From: Phycisphaerae bacterium
GTDB lineage: Bacteria > Planctomycetota > Phycisphaerae > Phycisphaerales > SM1A02
NCBI GenBank assembly: GCA_002716385.1
Contig: PBAX01000005.1
Coordinates: 84,902-148,901, forward strand
DNA: 64,000 nucleotides
Direction of reading: 5' to 3'
In this document: positions 27,467 to 36,165 of the stretch, piece by piece
Position numbering within the stretch: position 1 is the stretch's first letter
Layout: every line of letters begins with the position of its first letter
The notes under the pieces: model-generated
Seen by the model: the letters and a program-made list of their open reading frames with translations, nothing else
Told to the model about the DNA's origin: nothing
The model's database searches: none
Program-made: the position numbers and the translations under genes

Positions 27467-27501
27467 CGAGGCAGAGCATGATTCGATCATCCTCTGCCTC
27501 G
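27467..27501. repeat. long hairpin between 27021 gene and dld
   Basis: Ten bases (27467-27476) pair perfectly with 27492-27501, and inside, ATGAT pairs with ATCAT around a TCG loop with one C-C mismatch: 15 pairs in all. No U-tract follows on either strand, so it may block transcription by another route, protect a 3' end or act in the dld leader. Confidence 0.6.
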
Positions 27502-27634
27502 CTCTCTGCGCAGATTAACTGGAAAAATCGAACGTCAGCCAAATCGTGGCTGCTAGTATCATGCATGGTGTAATGCGACGATCGATTCCGCTGTCGCCCG
27601 ATCCATACTCGCTTTGCATGTGCAAGGACACGAC

Positions 27635-29335
27635 ATGTCAAGGGACCGAAAACCAGAGCAACTTGTCTCCGAACTTCGATCCGTCGTTGGCGACAGATAT
27701 CTGATAACGGATGCCGACAAGAAAGTTCCATACTGCACAGGCTGGCGATTCGGATCCGGATCGGCCATCGCAGTTCTCAAGCCGGGAACGCTGACGGAAC
27801 TGTGGCATGCCCTCGTGCTCTGCGTCGAATACGACGTCATCGTGGTCATGCAGGCCGCCAACACCGGTCTTACCGGAGGATCCACCCCCAGCGGAGACGA
27901 CTACGATCGCGACGTCGTCGTGATCAACACGATGCGCATCGACGCCATTCACATCATCGACGAGGGCCGGCAGATCATCGGCCTTCCCGGAAGCACCCTC
28001 TTCGGCCTGGAGGACAAGCTCGCCCCCTATGATCGAGAGCCTCATTCGGTGATCGGATCCTCATGCATCGGCGCCTCGATCGTAGGCGGCATCTGTAACA
28101 ACTCCGGTGGCGCACTCGTACAGAGAGGTCCTGCGTACACGGAACTGTCTCTGTTCGCCCAGATCAATGAGGATGGAACGCTGGAGCTCGTCAACGAACT
28201 CGGCATCGAGCTCGGGGATTCCCCTCTGGAGATGATCCAGAATCTCGAATCACGCCGATACGGACCAGAGGACATCCGGTTCCCGGCCAAACTGGCATCC
28301 GACAACGAATACACGCATCGGGTGAGAGAAGTCGACTCGCCCATACCCGCGAGGTTCAATGCCGATGGCAGACGGCTGCATGAGGCGTCGGGGTGCGCTG
28401 GAAAGCTCGCGGTCTTTGCCGTGCGACTCGACACCTTCCCCATACCGAGCAAGCGACAGGTTTTCTACGTCGGCAGCAATGATCCGGATGTGTTCGAAAC
28501 CATCAGGAGGGATGTCCTCACTAACTTCGAGAGTCTTCCGATATCAGGCGAGTACATCCACCGCGAGTGCTACGACGCCACGAAGAAGTATGGGAAGGAC
28601 ACCTTCGTAGTAATCGACAAGCTCGGATCCGAGTTCATTCCCAAGCTCTTCGCCCTGCGACGATGGGCCGATCGCATGGCGAAGAAGCTCTGGTTCATGC
28701 CGGAAAAGTTCACCGATTACCTGATGCAGTTCCTCAGCATGTGCTGGCCGAATCATCTTCCCAGGCGAATGGAGGAATATCGCGATCTGTACGAGCATCA
28801 CTGGGTGATTGAAATGGCCGACGGAGGAGTCGATGAGGCCCGTGCCTATCTGGACAACCTCTTTTCAAGGGAGGAGGGCGGCTATTTCGAATGCACCGAG
28901 AAGGAAGGCCGCAAGGCGATCCTGCACAGGTTCGTGGCGGGATCGGCCATCGGTCGATGTCACGCGCTCAACCGGAAGAAGTTCGGTGCCATGATGACCA
29001 TGGACATCGCCTTCCCACGGAATGAACTCAAGTGGTTCGAGGAACTTCCGAAGGAGATCGACGATCTTCTCGAGGTCAAGCTCTACTACGGCCACCTGTT
29101 CTGCCACGTGCTTCATCAGAACTACATCGTCAAGAAGGGTGTCGACGCCAAGGAACTCAAGGCGAAACTGCTGGCCACGTACGATGAGCGTGGCGCCAAG
29201 TATCCAGCCGAGCACAATGTCGGACATGAATACCGCGCAGAAGAGACACTCAGGAACTTCTACAGGTCACTTGATCCGACCAACTCGTTCAATCCAGGCA
29301 TCGGCAAAACCAGCAAGAAGAAGCACTGGAGCTGA
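27635..29335 (+). CDS. dld: quinone-dependent D-lactate dehydrogenase
   Basis: 566 residues. Oxidises D-lactate to pyruvate and passes electrons to membrane quinone; peripheral on the inner face of the membrane. The sequence follows E. coli Dld almost block by block: MQAANTGLTGGSTPSGDDYDRDVV, GREPHSVIGSSCIGASIVGGICNNSGG-like FAD segment, ARFNADGRRLHEASGCAGKLAVF, EYIHRECYDATKKYGKDTF, and the C-terminus KYPAEHNVGHEYRAEETL...NPGIGKTSKKKHW. The frame reaches a TTG at 27614, but ATG 27635 with AAGGA upstream is right. Such strong resemblance to the gammaproteobacterial type suggests transfer or a rare ancestral form. Converges with the subtilase. Confidence 0.95.
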   Translation: MSRDRKPEQLVSELRSVVGDRYLITDADKKVPYCTGWRFGSGSAIAVLKPGTLTELWHALVLCVEYDVIVVMQAANTGLTGGSTPSGDDYDRDVVVINTMRIDAIHIIDEGRQIIGLPGSTLFGLEDKLAPYDREPHSVIGSSCIGASIVGGICNNSGGALVQRGPAYTELSLFAQINEDGTLELVNELGIELGDSPLEMIQNLESRRYGPEDIRFPAKLASDNEYTHRVREVDSPIPARFNADGRRLHEASGCAGKLAVFAVRLDTFPIPSKRQVFYVGSNDPDVFETIRRDVLTNFESLPISGEYIHRECYDATKKYGKDTFVVIDKLGSEFIPKLFALRRWADRMAKKLWFMPEKFTDYLMQFLSMCWPNHLPRRMEEYRDLYEHHWVIEMADGGVDEARAYLDNLFSREEGGYFECTEKEGRKAILHRFVAGSAIGRCHALNRKKFGAMMTMDIAFPRNELKWFEELPKEIDDLLEVKLYYGHLFCHVLHQNYIVKKGVDAKELKAKLLATYDERGAKYPAEHNVGHEYRAEETLRNFYRSLDPTNSFNPGIGKTSKKKHWS

Positions 29336-29361
29336 TCCTCCGCTTCCACCGTGCACACGAT

Positions 29362-31089
29362 CTACTCGCAGGGTCCGTAGTTTCCTATGAGGGTGAGAAT
29401 GTCGTTGACATCCACAGCGCCATTGTCGTCGAGATCCTCATCACAACTCTGACAAGGACCGAATGCGGAGATCAGCGACAGCACATCGTTGACATCGACT
29501 GCATTGTTTCCATCGATGTCTCCGACACAAGGCGTCTCGACATCCACGGCCTCAACCGCCGCCTGGGCATTGACGAACCCCCATCCGTACTGGGTGTCAT
29601 AGCCCGACGAGCCACGATCGACCGCCGTATCCGCCATGATCTGCTCGACTTCATCCGGCGTGAGACTCGGATCCATCGAGTACACGAGCGCGGCAACACC
29701 AGCGACATATGGCGACGCGAATGATGTCCCATCGATCTGGGTAGTGTCTCCGGAAGCGAACCCGTCGGCGCCAACGGCATCAGCGCACCAGATTCCTTCG
29801 CCAGGCGCACTGCAGAAGAGGCCTATGCCACTCGTGCTGAATGAAGCCAGATTGCCGTTCGAAGACAGGGCCGAGACAGCCAGCAAGGAACCGTGGCTGA
29901 CTGGCCAGCTGATATTCGTCGATCCATCGTTTCCGGCTGCCGCGACATGAAGCAGACCGGCAGCCCGCGTGCTGTCGAATGCCGCATTTACTGCGGATGA
30001 CGCCGCACCGCCGCCCCAACTGGAATTGGTGACCTTGGCACCGATCGCCTGCGCCTGATTGAGGCCCGCGATGGTCCAGGAATCCTGCGATTCCAGGAAA
30101 CCAAGGCAGAATCCGAAGAAGCTGATTGAATTGAAGATCTTCATTCCGACGGTACGAGAGGATGGGGCGATTCCCACCGCTCCTATGCCGTTGTTGAGAA
30201 TGCCCGAGACACAACTGGCAACACAGGTGCCATGACCATCACATACATCCTCATGATCGCCGTCGTTGCCGGTTCCAGTGAAGTTGTAGCCCTGGATCTG
30301 GTTCACATCCGGATGATCCTGATCCAGACCGTCATCGAAGATCGCCACCAGAATGTCGGGGTCGCCTGTGGTGATCGCCCAGGCACCCAACGCGTCCATG
30401 TCCTGATCGCTGGCCTGCTCGAGTGCCCACATCTGACTCCAGAGTGGATCGTTCGGAGCACCGCCATGATGAACCGCCCACCAGATGGCGTCCGTCTGGG
30501 CGAATCGGATTTCCGGTCGGGCATCCAGCCCCTTGACCAGATCCAGCACCTCGAAGGCATTGGTCAGATCCGTTTCGATCAAGACAACACCATTCATTCC
30601 ACCGACCTGCTCCTCGATGATGCCACCGGGAATGGAAGCCAAAAGGTCCTCGCGTGCATCAATCGCAAGCGACGGATCGATCGAGACGATGATGTCCCGC
30701 GTCACGATCCATGGGAGCGAGTGCGTACCGGCAAGAAACACCGGCGAAACGAAATCGACATCTCCCGAGCGGGCCATCCGATTCACGGATTCCGTCACGG
30801 AATCGACTGTCTGCGTTTCCAGGAACTCCGCATACATCCACCCGTTTGAACCGCTGGGAACGAGTGTTTCGGTGTTCACCCCGTATGAAGCCAGTGAACG
30901 GGCCGCCGTGGCAGGCGAGACAACACCACTCTGGAAACAGGCAATCCTCGAGACGTCCATGGAAAGGGACACCTCCTGCCCATCGACGATCCGGATGTAT
31001 TCAGTGGGCGTCACATCCCATGGCATCGCTGCCAGAGATGCTGTTGAAAGACTGACTGACACGGCACATACGAGATGATTGAAACCCAT
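29362..31089 (-). CDS. secreted subtilisin-like (S8) protease with C-terminal dockerin
   Basis: 575 residues. Signal peptide (MGFNHLVCAVSVSLSTASLAA), a propeptide-like region to about 205, then the S8 domain with the complete triad: Asp in ILVAIFDDGLDQDHPDV, His in DGHGTCVASCVSG and Ser in GTSFASPYVAGVAAL. The oxyanion Asn region is AAGNDGSTNISWPV. The last 60 residues are a two-repeat dockerin-like module (DIDGNNAVDVNDVL and DLDDNGAVDVNDIL). A longer frame from 31173 exists, but ATG 31089 has GGAG 8 bases upstream and starts the signal peptide. Together with the GH9 and LPMO it shares the same attachment module. Confidence 0.92.
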   Translation of the reverse strand: MGFNHLVCAVSVSLSTASLAAMPWDVTPTEYIRIVDGQEVSLSMDVSRIACFQSGVVSPATAARSLASYGVNTETLVPSGSNGWMYAEFLETQTVDSVTESVNRMARSGDVDFVSPVFLAGTHSLPWIVTRDIIVSIDPSLAIDAREDLLASIPGGIIEEQVGGMNGVVLIETDLTNAFEVLDLVKGLDARPEIRFAQTDAIWWAVHHGGAPNDPLWSQMWALEQASDQDMDALGAWAITTGDPDILVAIFDDGLDQDHPDVNQIQGYNFTGTGNDGDHEDVCDGHGTCVASCVSGILNNGIGAVGIAPSSRTVGMKIFNSISFFGFCLGFLESQDSWTIAGLNQAQAIGAKVTNSSWGGGAASSAVNAAFDSTRAAGLLHVAAAGNDGSTNISWPVSHGSLLAVSALSSNGNLASFSTSGIGLFCSAPGEGIWCADAVGADGFASGDTTQIDGTSFASPYVAGVAALVYSMDPSLTPDEVEQIMADTAVDRGSSGYDTQYGWGFVNAQAAVEAVDVETPCVGDIDGNNAVDVNDVLSLISAFGPCQSCDEDLDDNGAVDVNDILTLIGNYGPCE

Positions 31090-31192
31090 CCGGCTCACTC
31101 CAATTTGATCATGGCCGCCCCCAACGGACAGCAGAATTCCACTATAGGAATCCTCGGCCCGAACTCCAAGCAAAGCCTTTCAGTTATGGCCA

Positions 31193-32146
31193 TCAACCGG
31201 CATCTGAGCCATCCCATCGCCAGATTTCAGGATCAAGAGAAGCGGTCGACGGGACCAGAGGGCCGATTGGGACCTGATTGTGCGTCTGCCAGAAGAGATC
31301 CTGACCATCAACTTGATGCATGGCGGCGGCCATCGCCTTCCCCGTATAGCAGGTCTCGAGATTCAGACCCAACTCGCCAGCCTTCATGACGGCCTCCACG
31401 CCCTCGCTGGTTTCAACGGAGTACCCGTCACCCAACCACCTGTCATCGAGCTCCCAAGCGCCAGGGGTCACCCCCAGAAGATCCGCCGTCTGTCTGCAGA
31501 GCAACTCGACATCGGCCAACCTCAGCCACGCCTCGGGAACCACTCTGACCCCGATGACTGTGGTGTCGAGGCCAGCCATCGGCAAACCGACGGCCAGACC
31601 CGCCAGTGTGCCTGCTGTTCCGGCGGCGACGTAGATCCTTCTTGGTGCCGGAAGCTCGCCGCGACTGATTTGTTCCCCCAGTTCAATCGCGGCGCGAACG
31701 AATCCCAATGCCCCGACGGGCGATGATCCACCTGCGGGAATGACGGTTCTACCTTCTCCGAGACTGGCCAGGCATTCATGAGCGGACTCATGTGAGTCAC
31801 ATGGATGCATCGTGGCTATCGACATCGTCGCAAGCAGTACCTGTTCCGCATGAATCGAGTGGTGCCGCGGATGAGTCACGACGGAAACCCCGTGGCTGAG
31901 GCGTGATCCGTGAACGGCCGTGGCCAGGGCATGATGCGAACCCATTGCACCGAATGTGACTATTTCTTCTTTGGCGTCAGCGAGGAGATACTCGAGCTTC
32001 CTGACCTTGTTGCCCCCGTAGGTCGAATGGATGGCACCATCGTCCTTGATCCAGAGCCCTTGCCGAAGATCCGAGAGATCTCTCACCGGCGAGGGCCATG
32101 ATCCAAGTGCGACGAAGCTGTCCAGGATTCGATCGGGTTGAGCCAT
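31193..32146 (-). CDS. ACC deaminase / D-cysteine desulfhydrase family enzyme
   Basis: 317 residues, PLP fold type II. The PLP lysine is in STYGGNKVRKLEYLL near residue 49, followed by VTFGAMGSHHALATAVHG and the glycine phosphate-cup AAGTAGTLAGLAVG. These identify the ACC-deaminase/D-cysteine desulfhydrase family, which degrades D-cysteine or 1-aminocyclopropane-1-carboxylate; the two cannot be told apart here, and D-cysteine desulfhydration is more usual. It lies only 6 bases after the xylose isomerase stop, in the same operon. No strong Shine-Dalgarno; a GGTGA lies about 7 bases upstream. Confidence 0.88.
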   Translation of the reverse strand: MAQPDRILDSFVALGSWPSPVRDLSDLRQGLWIKDDGAIHSTYGGNKVRKLEYLLADAKEEIVTFGAMGSHHALATAVHGSRLSHGVSVVTHPRHHSIHAEQVLLATMSIATMHPCDSHESAHECLASLGEGRTVIPAGGSSPVGALGFVRAAIELGEQISRGELPAPRRIYVAAGTAGTLAGLAVGLPMAGLDTTVIGVRVVPEAWLRLADVELLCRQTADLLGVTPGAWELDDRWLGDGYSVETSEGVEAVMKAGELGLNLETCYTGKAMAAAMHQVDGQDLFWQTHNQVPIGPLVPSTASLDPEIWRWDGSDAG

Positions 32147-32152
32147 GATCTG

Positions 32153-33466
32153 TCACCGCAGGAAATCGTTGAACATCGCTTCCAGCATCTCCTCTCGTCC
32201 GGATTCGATGGCTGGCTCACCGACTTCGATGGCATGCTTCTCAAGATCCTCGAGCGTACATTGACCGGAGCGGATGCTGTCTCCAAGAGGAGAATCCCAG
32301 CTTGCGTAACGGGATTGGATGGCGTCGTCGAGTCGGCGATCAGAACGGATCGCGGCTGCGATCTTCAGGCCTCTCGCAAACGTATCCATACCGGCTATGT
32401 GCGCATGAAAGAGATCGACAGGCTCGAACGAACCGCGACGTCGCTTGGCATCGAAGTTGAGCCCCCCCTCTCCGAGACCGCCCTGCTCAAGAACGACTCT
32501 CATGATCTGCGTGGCGAGGACCAGATCCGTCGGAAAGTGGTCGGTGTCCCATCCAAGATGCGGATGCCCCATGTTCGCGTCGATCGATCCCAGAACACCT
32601 GCCGCCGCGGCAGATCTCAACTCGTGCTCCATGGAGTGCGATGCGAGAGTGGCATGATTGGTTTCGATGTTCAACATGAATTCCTCCACAAGATCGAACT
32701 CCCGAAGAAAGTCCAGACAGGTTGCCACATCGAAATCATATTGATGCGACGTCGGCTCCTTGGGCTTGGGTTCGATGTAGAACCTTCCCTCGAATCCAAT
32801 CCGTCTGCGATAGTCGACCGCCATATCCAGGAATCTGGCCAGATTCTCCCGTTCACGCGGCATGTCCGTGTTGATCAGGGAGCTGTAGCCTTCACGCCCT
32901 CCCCAGAACACGTAGCCAGATCCACCGAGATGGTGGGTCGCATCTATCGCCCTTCGGACTTGACCACCGGCATGCGCAAACACATCGATCGATGCGGAGG
33001 TCGCCGCCCCGTGGACATAACGGGGATGATCGAACAGGCAGGCGGTCCCCCATAGGAGTTTCTTGCCATGCTGGTCTTGCCGACGCTCGAGTATGCCGAC
33101 CACCCGATCGAGATTCCTGTTGGTCTCGTCGATCGACGCTCCAGCGGGGGCAACATCACGGTCGTGGAAGCAATAGTGGTCTATGCCCATCTTGTCCAGA
33201 AACTCGAAGAAGGCGTTGATCCGTCGCTCGGTGTTCTGGTCAGATGATGTGCCATCATCCCAGGGCATGATGGCGGTGCCTGCACCGAAGGGATCGGACA
33301 GATCGTTTCGCATCGTGTGCCAGAATGCGCACGCGAAGCGGAGATGCTCCCGCATGGAGCGGCCCTCGACCATCGCATCCGCTTCGTAATGCTTGAAACT
33401 CAGCGGATTTTTCGAATCACGCCCTTCGAACAGGATGTCTGGGATATCCGAGAAGAATTCAGCCAT
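32153..33466 (-). CDS. xylA: xylose isomerase
   Basis: 437 residues, the class II length. Converts D-xylose to D-xylulose with two divalent metals. Catalytic His and Glu lie in DHYCFHDRDVAP, then KLLWGTACLFDHPRY, GGSGYVFWGGREGY and FYIEPKPKEPTSHQYDFD; metal ligands follow in NIETNHATL and GWDTDHFPTDL, with NFDAKRRR at the end. The usual DANRGDxQLGWD segment reads DANMGHPHLGWD here: the ligands DAN and WDTD remain but Arg-Gly-Asp is replaced by Met-Gly-His. Middle gene of a three-gene minus-strand operon; no xylulokinase is adjacent. Confidence 0.95.
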   Translation of the reverse strand: MAEFFSDIPDILFEGRDSKNPLSFKHYEADAMVEGRSMREHLRFACAFWHTMRNDLSDPFGAGTAIMPWDDGTSSDQNTERRINAFFEFLDKMGIDHYCFHDRDVAPAGASIDETNRNLDRVVGILERRQDQHGKKLLWGTACLFDHPRYVHGAATSASIDVFAHAGGQVRRAIDATHHLGGSGYVFWGGREGYSSLINTDMPRERENLARFLDMAVDYRRRIGFEGRFYIEPKPKEPTSHQYDFDVATCLDFLREFDLVEEFMLNIETNHATLASHSMEHELRSAAAAGVLGSIDANMGHPHLGWDTDHFPTDLVLATQIMRVVLEQGGLGEGGLNFDAKRRRGSFEPVDLFHAHIAGMDTFARGLKIAAAIRSDRRLDDAIQSRYASWDSPLGDSIRSGQCTLEDLEKHAIEVGEPAIESGREEMLEAMFNDFLR

Positions 33467-33493
33467 TGGGCGAACCGCCTGATGCCGTGCAGG

Positions 33494-34201
33494 TCATCGA
33501 CGTCCTCCATATGAAAGTCCGTCAACGGGACGCAGCATGCTTGAGGAACCTTTGCCGATCGGGTCCGAATCGAGCACATACACACCACGCTGCCAGGAAA
33601 CCCGTTCGATGATCTGATCCGACCATGAAATCAAGGCCACGCCTTCGTCCATGGTCCATGTTCCCGGTATGACATCGATCCGGTCTCCGATTCTGTTCGA
33701 CAAGGCGTCCGATTTATAGGCGAGTCCACTCGAGAGAAGGGAGACGAATCCACCATCTTCACCGATCTGGAAGACACCACAGAACTGAGCCATGGGATCG
33801 GCGACTCGAACCGCAGATCCGAAGCTGCTTGGCATGCCATCCGTCCCTGTACCGGGCTGATACGACTGACGTGAAATGCCATACCTGGATGGTGACAGGA
33901 CATCCGTCCAGCCATCCTTGTATGAAATGATCATCCGAGTTCCGGTGCGTTTCCAGTTGCCTCGTTCGCCTTCCGCCCCGCGACTGCCCTTTGACCAGTT
34001 GCTGACAACCGTCCTGTCCGGTCGAACGATGATGTTGAAGAGCTGGTTGTCAGTGTCGTTCAATGCCCATGTGCCCAGATAGTCCATGCCTTGCGCCACA
34101 GGCTGCAGCGGCTCTGGGAGCGAACCCTGACGGGCCTGACAAGAAAGGCAGGAGGTCGAAATTGACAACAGGGTCGAAAGGAACAGATATCGAAGAAACA
34201 T
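33494..34201 (-). CDS. lipoprotein of unknown function upstream of xylA
   Basis: 235 residues. The N-terminus MFLRYLFLSTLLSISTSCLSC contains a lipobox-like Leu-x-x-x-Cys, so it should be lipid-anchored. The mature part is beta-rich with three similar stretches (YLGTWALNDTDN, GVFQIGEDGGFVSL, GTWTMDEGVALIS) suggestive of a lipocalin-like or repeated-strand fold. The long frame from 34507 is not the gene; ATG 34201 has AAGGAG 6 bases upstream and a TACACT -10 candidate at 34229-34234. It is divergent from the next lipoprotein gene and 27 bases ahead of xylA. Role unknown. Confidence 0.72.
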   Translation of the reverse strand: MFLRYLFLSTLLSISTSCLSCQARQGSLPEPLQPVAQGMDYLGTWALNDTDNQLFNIIVRPDRTVVSNWSKGSRGAEGERGNWKRTGTRMIISYKDGWTDVLSPSRYGISRQSYQPGTGTDGMPSSFGSAVRVADPMAQFCGVFQIGEDGGFVSLLSSGLAYKSDALSNRIGDRIDVIPGTWTMDEGVALISWSDQIIERVSWQRGVYVLDSDPIGKGSSSMLRPVDGLSYGGRR

Positions 34202-34266
34202 GGGGATCTCCTTCTCGATCACGGAAGGAGTGTACTTCATGGAGGAGAGTCGCTCGCCCCTGAAGC

Positions 34267-34272
34267 TATACT
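34267..34272 (+). promoter_or_regulatory. -10-like box TATACT, leaderless-start candidate
   Basis: TATACT (5 of 6 to the consensus TATAAT) ends 8 bases before ATG 34281, leaving no room for a Shine-Dalgarno after the expected start of transcription. Confidence 0.45.
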
Positions 34273-34280
34273 GAGCACCC

Positions 34281-34730
34281 ATGAACTCAAAGACCATGTC
34301 TATCTGCCTGCTGACGATGATGCTGGCGTGTCTGACGGTTGCATGCAAGTCCTCGCATGAAGCGGCTGTCGGCAAAACCATCGAGCCGCTTCCCGGAAGC
34401 GATGCGGTCAGGATTCCCGGTCCAAGTTCGCTGCGATCGGATGGTTCCGTTCGCAATCGTCGAATGAATCGTCCCGATGGTCGACTGTTGAAGACCGCGA
34501 CTGCCACGGATCTACGTTTCCATCAGGTAGAGCCGTGGGCTCGCAATGAACTGGTGATGGCCGCCTCCAATGCCGGACTGGCTCCGGAGGGGGTTGAAGG
34601 CTGGATACGCATCGAAGGTCCTCGGATGCTTCCCATCAGCAAACAGGTCGAAGCCGAGGTCTATGACGTCCAACTTGAAATCTGGAAATGCGCCGCTGAA
34701 CCTCGCAAACGCGAACGTGAAGTCGAGTAA
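34281..34730 (+). CDS. small lipoprotein of unknown function
   Basis: 149 residues with a lipoprotein signal (LLTMMLACLTVAC). The mature protein is basic in its middle and ends in charged residues. No domain was recognised. It lies 29 bases before the nuclease-fold gene and is divergent from the lipoprotein upstream of xylA. It probably sits in the envelope. Its start has a -10-like hexamer but no ribosome-binding site. Confidence 0.65.
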   Translation: MNSKTMSICLLTMMLACLTVACKSSHEAAVGKTIEPLPGSDAVRIPGPSSLRSDGSVRNRRMNRPDGRLLKTATATDLRFHQVEPWARNELVMAASNAGLAPEGVEGWIRIEGPRMLPISKQVEAEVYDVQLEIWKCAAEPRKREREVE

Positions 34731-34759
34731 TTCCCGCCTAGTACAAACGGAAGTCTCAC

Positions 34760-36160
34760 ATGTCATTCTCAATCTGGTGGGTTTGGCTGCTTGCATCGAC
34801 AGCCTCTTCGCCCGTAATCGATGGGCAGTTCGAGGACTGGCCGACACGGAACAACCGTGATTCATGGTCCATTCAAAGTCACGTGGATGACGATTCCATT
34901 CTGCTGTTCCTCCAGCAGCCCGGCCCGGCCACCGTCCTCCAGCAACTCGACGAACCCCTCCGTCTGGGTCTGGACGTCGACGACAACATCGCAACGGGCT
35001 CGCCGAATCAGTCCCTCGCGGGCTGTGATCTCATTTTCGAAATGAGCCCTGACAAGAAGGGACGACGACGCGGTGGCGTCACGGCAATCACCTGGAATTC
35101 GGATGGCTTCAGGATGGAACGTTCTCCCTACAAGTTCGGCTTCGTATTCGCCCCGACAACGGCATCTCGAAGACACGAGATTCGAATTGATCGAAAGGCG
35201 ATGAACGGAATCGGCAATTCGATTCGAGCCGTTGTCCAACCCGGCACCGATGCACGCATCGAACATGTGATTGCCATCCCTGCACTGAAGCAGGCATCCA
35301 ACCCGAGCTCATCGGTACCCCGAAAATCTGCTGGTTCGAGCCGAGTCATCAGCTGGAACATCGAATATGGCGGCATTCTAAAAAGACCGGATCTGGTGCG
35401 ATCGGTTCTTCAGGCCCTGAAGCCGGACATCCTTCTGCTTCAGGAGTTTGAGAATGACCAGTCCATCGATGAATTGAAACGTTTTCTCGACAGCATTCAG
35501 GATGGCGACGATTGGACCCTCGCCGTAAACCGCAATACCGGCAACCTCCGTAGTGCCGTGGCCACCAGACTGCCTGCGGTGACCGTCGAACAGTTCGATC
35601 GGATCACGAGATCTGATGAGCCCGACCGGACGATTCGAGCCGCTGCGCTGCTGATCGATCTTGGGGGCGGACATCGTACGCTCGCGGTATCGGTGCATCT
35701 GAAATGCTGTGGTGGGCTCAATGGACCGGAGGACATGACCCGAATCAGCGAGATGCTTTCGATACGAGAGGCCATCGAGTCGACGACCCAGACCCACCAG
35801 CCTGATGGCCTCCTGATCGGAGGCGATCTCAATCTGGTTGCAAGTCCGATCCCGTTGGACATCCTGCGCCTCGATGGGCAGAGTCTGCTTGGCCCACATC
35901 AATCCGGGGACCTCGACGTGGCGTCACCACTTCATATCGATGGACGAGATGCCTACACGTGGTACAACGCCGAATCATCGTACACACCTGGAAGACTCGA
36001 CTACGTGCTCACTGGTGGCGACCTGAAGCAGACTGAGAGCTTCATATTCGATTCCTATGATCTGGATGCCAATCATGCAGACAAGCTGGCGAAGGATGCC
36101 ACTCGAAGAGCGTCCGATCATCTTCCAGTCGTGGTGGATGTGGTTCCGGCACCGAACTGA
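34760..36160 (+). CDS. secreted endonuclease/exonuclease/phosphatase-fold protein with N-terminal CBM9-like domain
   Basis: 466 residues. After a short signal-like N-terminus, residues about 20-175 begin IDGQFEDWPTR and resemble CBM9/DOMON-type domains. From about 195 the EEP fold is clear: RVISWNIEYGG, DILLLQEFEND (catalytic Glu), GLLIGGDLNLV, TPGRLDYVLTGG and RASDHLPVVVDV (Asp-His). Members cleave nucleic acids or phosphoesters; secretion plus a carbohydrate-binding-like domain suggests an extracellular nuclease or phosphodiesterase. GGAAG is 6 bases before ATG. It converges with the TauE gene. Confidence 0.8.
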   Translation: MSFSIWWVWLLASTASSPVIDGQFEDWPTRNNRDSWSIQSHVDDDSILLFLQQPGPATVLQQLDEPLRLGLDVDDNIATGSPNQSLAGCDLIFEMSPDKKGRRRGGVTAITWNSDGFRMERSPYKFGFVFAPTTASRRHEIRIDRKAMNGIGNSIRAVVQPGTDARIEHVIAIPALKQASNPSSSVPRKSAGSSRVISWNIEYGGILKRPDLVRSVLQALKPDILLLQEFENDQSIDELKRFLDSIQDGDDWTLAVNRNTGNLRSAVATRLPAVTVEQFDRITRSDEPDRTIRAAALLIDLGGGHRTLAVSVHLKCCGGLNGPEDMTRISEMLSIREAIESTTQTHQPDGLLIGGDLNLVASPIPLDILRLDGQSLLGPHQSGDLDVASPLHIDGRDAYTWYNAESSYTPGRLDYVLTGGDLKQTESFIFDSYDLDANHADKLAKDATRRASDHLPVVVDVVPAPN

Positions 36161-36165
36161 TGCAA

